A stretch of 26,813 nt of DNA, from contig JASVEC010000238.1 in assembly GCA_030770535.1 (NCBI GenBank), positions 1 through 26,813 on the forward strand. Reading direction: 5' to 3'. This stretch comes from Batkoa obscura. Lineage: Eukaryota; Entomophthoromycota; Entomophthoromycetes; Entomophthorales; Batkoaceae. Below are positions 19,971 to 26,813 of this stretch, one piece after another. Both the position numbers and the translations under genes were made by a program. Position 1 is the stretch's first letter. Each line of letters opens with the position of its first letter. Below the pieces are notes generated by a model. That model was not told the origin of the DNA. It worked only from the letters and a program-made list of their open reading frames with translations, and did not search any database.

Positions 19971-22513
19971 TTACATTGTCAACGCCCAGATAGCTAATGA
20001 AGTCAATGGTACCAAAGCAAAGATATGAATAGACTTGGGATAACAAGGAAAAAGCAAGGTGGCAAATTTTAAGCCCAAAATCAATAACAAGACCGGATCT
20101 AGCTTTTTGCTAGTTTTTAATTCCTATAAAATTAAGTTATACTATAATCAAAATAAAATAAAATAAAATAATACTTTAGAAGCTTTGCCTTCCATAAGAT
20201 CTCTATCAAGCAAAGGGATAGTTTCTGCAATCCTTTTAGAACTTGATGGATTTAATGGTGATGGGGTTTTAGGTTTGTATTTATCATCACTCTTAATAAT
20301 AGTCTCTTCAATGCCTATTGAAGTTGAAATATTGACTGTAGTTTCGCTTGCTTTAACATACATCCCTGGAATAAGCTTTTCAAAATTAACTTCATTGGCT
20401 TGCTTCAAAATATCTTGAGCATCAGGTCGCTTGTTTGGTTGAGAAGATAATAATAATACAATTAGTTGTTTAAACGAAGTTGGGATTCTAGGACATTTGT
20501 TTATATCATCTGGAAAACTTTCGATCTCCTTAAATGCTAATATCTCATCTTTCAAGATATCAATGTCATCTATTTGTCTATATGGTAGCTGCGAATAACA
20601 AAGGTAATACAGCACCATCCCAAGTGACCACATGTCTGCTTTGCTTGAATGATCTCCGATATAAGTACCAGTATTATCGACTATTATAATTTAATAATAA
20701 ATATACAACAATTGAATAAACTTACTTTTGATTAACTCAGGAGCCATAAACTCTAAAGTTCCTGTAGCTCCAGTACGATTCACACCGTTGAGATTATCAA
20801 GGTTGACACATTCTCCAAAATCCGAGATTAAAACCTTGGGACTAAAAATAAGGCAATTAAGTACGTAGTCACTGTTTTATATTTTAAATTACATTTCATT
20901 GCTATTTTTTGTGCCTTCTTTCAAAGATAATAATAAATTAGGAGGTTTAATATCTCTATGTATAATGTTGTATCGATGAAGATGGGCAAGTCCATTACAG
21001 ATATCCAAGAATAGGGACCATATCTCTTTTAATGTTAATAAATTTTGGTCTTTGATCTCGCTTTTATCCTTGCTTTTTAAGAGATCTTTTTGTCTCCTCA
21101 TATAAAGTACCCTTTCTTTAGCGCTTAATAAATTCAAATCTATGTTATCGTCCTTGTTGAGTGATTTTGCTTTCCTTCTTTCAACATATTCTTCAAGGTT
21201 TCCTCCATTCGCACACTCCATTAGTATAAACAAACATGGTACTTCTGGTGCTATGTACAATGTTTCAGTATTTGTTATATAAATTTATATATCCATTACA
21301 AAAAGCACTAAGCTTATGGTTTTCTATCCAGGCATGTTTATAGTCAATGATATTTTGATGATGTAGCCTTTCTAGCATATGGACTTCTCTTAACATTCTT
21401 GCAAGCCAAGAGTGGTTATGACCTAATGAATTAACTATTTTGATGGTCAATGATTATAACAAATTACCTATAGAGACTTTCTTGATCGCATAGGAACCTA
21501 GCTTGATATTGTCTAAAAAATGCTAAAAGGTATCAAAAGTAGAGCTAGTATATAAAAGAAAAAGTTACTTGACATAAATATACATTGCCGCTAGCTCCAT
21601 GTCCAAGCTTTTTTATCTCTCTAAAAAAGCGATGATAATAACCCTGATTAAATGCTGAATCATTTAATATTGGTTCGCTTTTAACTGGATGATCATTATG
21701 ATCTTCCATAAGTAAATGGGACAGTCTCTTTTGTTCATGGGAAATAGCCAAGCATTTGAAGTAGTTTTTATCCATAAAATCAATGTCCTTGCTATCTTTA
21801 TCACTACCCGAATAGCTCATGTTATAACTATTACTACTCTCTTGCTTAGGTTCCTTTTCTTCTTCTTGAGGATAGTAATTCTAAACAGGATGAATAAATC
21901 TTTGTTAATGGATACTATTTAATTTACTGGAAGGTATTGATGACATAGTTTACATTTCTTTTCATCATGAGGATTTGAAAACTTAAATTATTAATTTTCA
22001 ATTAATGTTATAAAATATCAAATTTACTTCGTCTATCTGATTAGTCTTAGTAATAGCAAGCTCATGGCTTTCTTGGTTGTACAAAACCATCTGATTTGAG
22101 TAGTGGTTTCTTCTAATTTACATTTAGTAAACTAAATTATTGATTTTAAGTTAAATTACAAGATCACTTTCCAATCATGATAATAGGGAATCAGCTGCTT
22201 GTTTTGAATAAACTCATTTTTGATCAATCTTACTTGACCTTCTGAAGCTAAAGTATTACTTTCTAAAGGTTTATAGTGAATCAATTTTAAACTCTTTTGT
22301 ACCACTCTTCCCCTGGCACTAATAATTGTTTCTTCTTTTTCTACCAAACTTTCAATCTCTTTCCTTTTACAATTTCCCCTCTCGCTTCCAATAAGACTTT
22401 GACTACTAAATTAAAGTTAGTCTACATCCACATTATTACTCTTCTAAATTATACTTGAATTCCCCATCAATGCCATTGTCATTAACCTTTCTATTTAAGT
22501 CTTTATTATTCAT
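19971..22513 (-). CDS. IKS1-like serine/threonine protein kinase
   Basis: Eleven exons on the minus strand: 22513-22440, 22405-22160, 22112-22028, 21981-21928, 21880-21569, 21522-21468, 21434-21300, 21250-20893, 20841-20726, 20680-20175, 20123-19971, giving 697 aa (yeast Iks1 has 667). The N-terminal domain has the Iks1-type stretch VILRNHYSNQMVLYNQES and a CKLC pair (145-148). The kinase core has GHGASGNV (246-253), AIK Lys271, REVHMLERL, HRD (418-420), DFG (447-449) and APE (473-475), with a long charged insert at about 344-395 between the hinge and HRD. The last exon adds two hydrophobic segments, suggesting membrane anchoring. All catalytic residues are present. Iks1 kinases are a fungal family of poorly known function. 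It is divergent from the BolA gene, 93 bp away. Confidence 0.92.
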
Positions 22514-22606
22514 AAAAAATATCGTTGTGACGTACTTTTGAAGTTTCTTTTGAACCTCATTTGAACATTTTCATTGGTTTTTGCAATTTCTCTTCTTTTA
22601 AAATTA
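22514..22606. promoter_or_regulatory. Compact bidirectional promoter, kinase and BolA
   Basis: Only 93 bp separate the start codons of the divergent kinase (-) and BolA (+) genes, so both leaders and the promoter must fit here or within the genes. It contains pyrimidine-rich runs such as TTTCTCTTCTTTTA just before the BolA ATG. No specific factor site is recognised. Confidence 0.5.
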
Positions 22607-23068
22607 ATGGCCGCTGATTTGATTACAAAGCAAATTTTAGAAAAAGCTCTAGCAGATAAACTTAATCCAAGCTATGTGGTAACATTATTAACAAATCTAT
22701 GTCACTTTTAATTAATAATTTAAAAGGAAGTTATTGATACTTCAGGTAACGGTTTAAATTTGAGAAAGAGATTGAAGCTAATTGTATAGGGGGTTGTGGA
22801 CAAAGTTTTGAAGTCATAGTAGTATCGGAGCAGTTCGAAGGGTTACCACTTCTTAAAAGACATCGGTATATTTATTATTATTTATATAAGCTAAATGATT
22901 GAACAACATAAAGCTTAGTTAATGAATGTGTAAAAGAAGAGATTGCACAATTACATGCGTTTTCACAGGTAGTTTAATTTTCTATACACTATATAATGAT
23001 TAATTTTTTAGAAACCATATACCCCTGCACAATGGAAAAAGATTCAAGATAAAAAAGGAATACAATAA
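22607..23068 (+). CDS. BolA2-like protein, glutaredoxin partner
   Basis: Five exons: 22607-22678, 22727-22745, 22790-22865, 22914-22968, 23012-23068, giving 92 aa. Exon 2 is a 19-nt microexon supplying EVIDTSG, essential for the BolA strand. Family features are VIDTSGGCGQSFEVIVVS, FEGLPLLKRHRLVNECVKEE and the C-terminal FSQKPYTPAQW. Cys33, His55 and His70 are present. BolA2/Fra2-type proteins bind monothiol glutaredoxins through a shared [2Fe-2S] cluster and act in cytosolic iron sensing and trafficking. Lack of a targeting extension supports the cytosolic BolA2 type rather than mitochondrial BolA1/3. Confidence 0.93.
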
Positions 23069-23784
23069 GTTTGATAGTGTGGATATTTAAAAAAATTATT
23101 TCTTCTCTTAATTGACTTTGATTATGAAAATAACGTAACTTTTACTTTCAATTGTAGGTAATAATATCTAAATTATAAAAATTGGCACCTAAATTTAAAT
23201 CAGGTTTTGAATCTTTATCTCTTAACCAATACTTATAATATAATCTATTTGATTTACTCAAAAGCAACTTTCTTTTTATTGATGTTTTGGCTTTTGAATT
23301 ATCTAAAGTAATTTGTAAATATTGCAAGTTTTAGCTTTAATTTATATAATATTAGTTCCCAATAAGGATGTTTTTTTATTAGTTTTATTTGATTATTGTA
23401 CTTAATATTGCTAGTTTTCTTTATTTTAGTTTGAATGTTCTAGTATGATATTTAAAAAAAATAAAAGCTTATTCACTAATGATATAAAAGATTTAACTAA
23501 ATTTTAATAATTAACAATTTCTTTATTTATACGTGATATATAATATGTAATCTTAACTATGATAATATTAATATATATGGTGTTGTTTTTAATCATATAT
23601 ATTAAACTCGGTATTGTATTTGATATTTACATTTTTTGAAATTAAAGCAGTTATAGTTAATAAAATTCAAAAACATTTTTATTAGATAAATAATTTATTA
23701 CAAACTAAATAGTTGAAAATTAAATACAATTTAAAAAGGGGAATAAATATACCTATCTCAGTTAGAATGGGTAAAAACGCTAAC
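23069..23784. other. Convergent intergenic region, BolA and lipase
   Basis: 716 bp of AT-rich sequence between two gene 3' ends, with several ATATAT-type patches near 23530-23600. No ORF, RNA or repeat is supported. Confidence 0.5.
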
Positions 23785-25339
23785 TCATTTTGAAAACCTT
23801 TCTTTTTCAATTTGATTAAGAAAGTTTTCATAATCATTAAAAATGCAGGTGCGGTAATTTTCTATGAGCTCTGGGTCATACTTTGCAATTGGAGGCTCAG
23901 CGCTATTTATAACAAACTTGCTTACTTTTTCCCATAAACTTCTTAATGGTGGAGTAATACATGGTATTAAATCGATATGAGAGCAATTTTGTACAGTGGT
24001 TGAATACCAAACACCAGGCTTAATGTTATTTAAAGCATCATTATGATCTGTTGGTTCGTCATCTAGTTTAAAGTCATAGTGCTTGCATGTTGTGGGGGAG
24101 CATTTACCAGGATGAAATTGGGATATCAATGGTACAAGTCCATCATTTGCTCGCCATAAGGCTTGCTCTTTCTCAAATTTAGCTAATGCTCCATTACCTA
24201 TTGTCTTAAAATCAAAATTGCCAATCTTACGACTTAATGCAACCAAAGGTAAACACCAATGTTCAATCGGTATTTCACATTTAGTTTCTAAGTCCGTGTT
24301 TGTTAATTTTGCACAATAAGAACGATAATAGGTAGTATCAAACGTTTTTAACGGAGCTAAATCACATCTTTCTAATGAAATATCATAGGCTGCAGTATCA
24401 ACTCCCTTTTCAAAACAATTTAATGTCAATAGATTTTTTGCCAGGTTAAAAAATGATCGATCTTCATTTAATTTAAAATGCGACATACGGAAATCTACCC
24501 CAATCATGGATTTTAGCCCCGGAAGTTCTAGCCATTCCCAAAGGTGGCATATACCATATAGCAAACGTCCGACTGATATCAAGTCCACTGATCCTGGATT
24601 CCCTATTTGATGTCCTAATAGTAGTGTACCAGTTGAACCTTTTAGTGGAGAAGATATAGTTGAAACAGAGCATATCCAACTTGAATCTGTATCATACCTT
24701 TCTCCTGTCATATGATTATAGAATATTTTCTCATTTAATAGTTTTTGAAGTAACAAAATGACATTACCACCCTATAAACATTATTAATTTTATATGGAAA
24801 AAATCAATGTATTTACTTACGAAGGAATGCCCAATAAAATTCAATGGATACCTTTTAGACCATCTTTTATACTGCCCAACATGCTTTTTACCAAATCGAT
24901 GATGATAGTGATTTTTAGAGTGTATTTCTCCGTAATCTTCTAGCCCGCCTTTTAATTGGTAAAATATAGAAACCGCAGTATCATATGCTGAAGATACTCC
25001 ACCGGAATTCGGCCTTACTATTAGTGGACATGATTGTTGTTTTTTGAATGAGCTTTCACGGAAATGTGCTATTAGATCATGCCATATGTTCATATTGGGC
25101 GAACAAAGAAAGCCATCAACTAAACATATAGGTATTGGCATTTTTGAATCTCTATCTGTCTCTTGTATACATTCATTGGTGTAATCTATGGTAGTGCTGC
25201 CAGAAAAATCGGATTTTACATCTAATTCGCAACTAGTCTCACTTTTATCATCTGAATTATGATCATCATTATCTTTGTACCTATTGTTGTGTGTTGTTTC
25301 TCTATCAAAAAGAGGGAAAAAAGTATTCAAATTAAACAT
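23785..25339 (-). CDS. Alpha/beta-hydrolase lipase, Geobacillus/Staphylococcus type
   Basis: Two exons on the minus strand, 25339-24821 and 24771-23785, with a 49-nt intron that splits the nucleophile elbow GHSF|GG, giving 501 aa and a TGA stop. After an acidic, low-complexity N-terminus of about 65 residues, the fold begins at PICLVDGFLCSPNMNIW. The segment DYGEIHSKNHYHHRFGKKH matches the histidine zinc-site region of thermoalkalophilic lipases, and the nucleophile is Ser172. Asp383 (NDGLVPLISQFHP) and His438 (CSHIDLIP) complete the triad by family pattern. Substrate is probably acylglycerols or other esters. No signal peptide or transmembrane segment is obvious at the chosen ATG, unlike the secreted bacterial relatives. 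The family is best known in Firmicutes; old transfer or an under-described eukaryotic branch are both possible. Confidence 0.85.
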
Positions 25340-26099
25340 TAAAAATTAATAATAGTAAGTAATGCAAAATAAATAAAAATATAAAATCAAAAAGTAATAT
25401 ATATTGATATAACTTGTATTTATAACATGTTTTAAGGATCACTTTAATATGCTGAAATAGCATGGCTTTAGTTTAAGCTTTAAACGGTCAGCTAAACCTA
25501 ATTTAGTAATTTTTGTTAAATTGAATCATGATCGTCTTTTTTATCACGATAATGCTCATCGATTTTATCAAATTTAATTAGCTTAATTTCGATCTCAAAC
25601 TTTTATTAGCAGAATTATTTGAAATATTCGTTATCATCTCTATTTGAGTATTCCTTTTATCTTTCGGAGTTAATTAAATTTGCGAGAGTATTGCTAGATT
25701 TCTTTGTCTTAATTTTGTATTAAATTCAGTTTGACATCATTTTGTTATTCAAATTTAATTTATAAAGTAAATGTACACAATCGTATTAGTAAAAATTATA
25801 TAAGTTTATCTTCAGCTTATCTATCTGATTATATTATTAATGTCGATTTAAGTCATTATAATTTAAAACTCAATGGCTTTTAATTTTGATCCTGAAACTT
25901 TTCCATGAACTAAATCGGTTTTAATCATTTCATCAACTAGTAATATTACTTTAAAGATTTAAAATTAACAAGCTAACAATAAATAAGGTTTTTCTCAAAT
26001 CTCAATCTCCACGCCTTTGTTGACCTTCTTCTCAATGCTAAGTCGTTTTAAATATATACAATCCATTTAAACTACGCAGTCAAAAAGAAAAAAAAATTA
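25340..26099. other. Intergenic, lipase to tRNA-Cys 2
   Basis: 760 bp upstream of the lipase. Plus-strand frames near 25455-25620 and 25845-26020 lack TGA and are interrupted by TAA or TAG. They look mildly coding-like but cannot be called genes. Confidence 0.4.
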
Positions 26100-26171
26100 A
26101 GGGCGCACCCGGATTTGAACCAGGGACCTATCGATCTGCAGTCGATTGCTCTACCACTGAGCTATACGCCC
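26100..26171 (-). tRNA. tRNA-Cys (anticodon GCA), copy 2
   Basis: 72 nt, identical to the copy at 12543-12614 but on the minus strand. Anticodon loop CTGCAGA, B box GGTTCAAATCC, no intron. A run of nine T on the transcribed strand follows shortly after the end. Flanks differ from the first copy, so the duplication did not carry obvious surrounding sequence. Confidence 0.97.
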
Positions 26172-26285
26172 TATACATTCGATCTCACACAAAGATATAT
26201 ATAATTTTAGAAATACTAAACAAAGTAGTTCCTACAGGGTTTTAGGCATGATATTTATTGTATACAATACGGTATCTTTACTAAA

Positions 26286-26383
26286 TTAAAACCAATCTTC
26301 ATCTTTAGGTTGTTCAGAATATTTGAAGTTTCTTTTATTGCCTTCTATAGCTAGTTTTTTAGACACTTGCTTTTGTAAAGCTT
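26286..26383 (-). other. Possible terminal exon of an unresolved small gene
   Basis: On the minus strand an open stretch of about 31 codons ends KRNFKYSEQPKDEDWF and TAA. Its charged, diverse composition is unlike the surrounding spacer. An AG acceptor (AAAAG or ATAAG) lies at its start, but no upstream exon with a start codon could be joined with a normal 44-57 nt intron. It could be the last exon of a short gene or a remnant. Confidence 0.25.
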
Positions 26384-26525
26384 ATTACTTTACATCATAA
26401 AAAATTAAAGCTACTCATTAAAAATAGCCAATATATAAAAATAACTATAAATTATCAAAGCAAGTAAAGGATAATACAATCTAATAAAAATTTATTGAAC
26501 CAAATATCAACTTCTTAACCTTATC

Positions 26526-26780
26526 TCAATCGTTGGCCAATTTAAGCATCATATTTGAAAACAGTTGTTTGGTACGATATTTGGCCAACGATTCCACCAA
26601 CGTTCTTTTAAAAGCTTTAAAGTAATCTACAGGCTCCTCCTTGTCTGTTAATTTACTTTGGTAGATTTGAATGTAACGTTTATAATTTTTTATAAATAGA
26701 TGAACCTCCCTTTTAAGAGTGGGATAATCGATCTTTTTAAGTGTTTGTTCCAAAGGCTGTTTAAACTCCGTTGGTAGCAT
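26526..26780 (-). CDS. Hypothetical small helical protein, 84 aa
   Basis: An uninterrupted frame from ATG at 26780 to TGA, 84 residues, starting MLPTEFKQPLEQTLKKIDY. It is rich in Lys, Leu and aromatic residues, with predicted helices over most of its length (TLKREVHLFIKNYKRYIQIY, then FKAFKRTLVESLAKYRTKQL). No signal peptide or membrane segment. No family is recognised; size and basic helices recall small mitochondrial assembly factors, but no LYR or CX9C motif is present. Composition differs clearly from spacer DNA, so a real gene is likely. Confidence 0.55.
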   Translation of the reverse strand: MLPTEFKQPLEQTLKKIDYPTLKREVHLFIKNYKRYIQIYQSKLTDKEEPVDYFKAFKRTLVESLAKYRTKQLFSNMMLKLAND

Positions 26781-26813
26781 ATTTAGACTGTTTTTAATAA
26801 TCTTTTATTGCTT

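Noticed and set aside
20185-20418. Plus-strand ORF of 77 codons
   Set aside because: Antisense to kinase exon 10, which reads as a family-like kinase C-lobe.
24473-24679. Minus-strand overlapping ORF of 68 codons
   Set aside because: Alternative frame inside lipase exon 2; no independent support.
1-26813. CRISPR arrays, rRNA genes and prokaryotic operon signals
   Set aside because: No regularly spaced direct repeats or rRNA-like segments were seen, and gene structure is clearly eukaryotic with spliceosomal introns.

Overview
The window looks like nuclear DNA of an early-diverging fungus. It is about three quarters A+T by eye. Genes carry many 44-57 nt GT-AG introns, and two genes have fungal character: an Iks1-type kinase and an ELO2/ELO3-type elongase. 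The SDHAF3-like gene implies respiring mitochondria. An Entomophthorales/Conidiobolus-like source would fit, but that is inference. All splice models below were built by eye from reading-frame continuity and protein-family fit.

Layout, left to right. 1-1841: MFSD1-like transporter (+). 1982-2054: tRNA-Lys(TTT) (-). 2831-4085 and 5341-6555: tandem duplicated 3-mercaptopyruvate sulfurtransferase genes A and B (+), eight exons each. 6612-7211: DJ-1/PARK7-like gene (-), convergent with copy B. 7212-12300: a gene-poor stretch holding one intronless membrane-protein gene with a PPxY motif (9641-10174). 12543-12614: tRNA-Cys(GCA) (+), flanked by two inverted copies of a dispersed repeat that also occurs near 4.4-4.7 kb. 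13807-16692: nine-exon nuclear protein with three SANT/Myb-like repeats, resembling GON4L. 17133-17474: SDHAF3/ACN9-like LYR protein (-). 18036-19003: ELO fatty acid elongase (-). 19971-22513: IKS1-like protein kinase, eleven exons (-). 22607-23068: BolA2-like protein, five exons (+), divergent from the kinase. 23785-25339: alpha/beta-hydrolase lipase resembling bacterial Geobacillus/Staphylococcus lipases (-). 26100-26171: second, identical tRNA-Cys (-). 26526-26780: small helical ORF of unknown function (-).

How the genes relate. The left half groups sulfur and redox functions (two sulfurtransferases and DJ-1). The right half is ordinary housekeeping (mitochondrial assembly, lipid elongation, kinase, Fe-S/glutaredoxin partner), with no sign of an operon or gene cluster. 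The most notable point is the sulfurtransferase pair. Copy A keeps every catalytic residue expected of the family. Copy B has an open frame but lacks the catalytic Asp and both substrate-binding Arg positions. Even so, long tracts, introns included, are 100% identical between the copies, which points to recent gene conversion.
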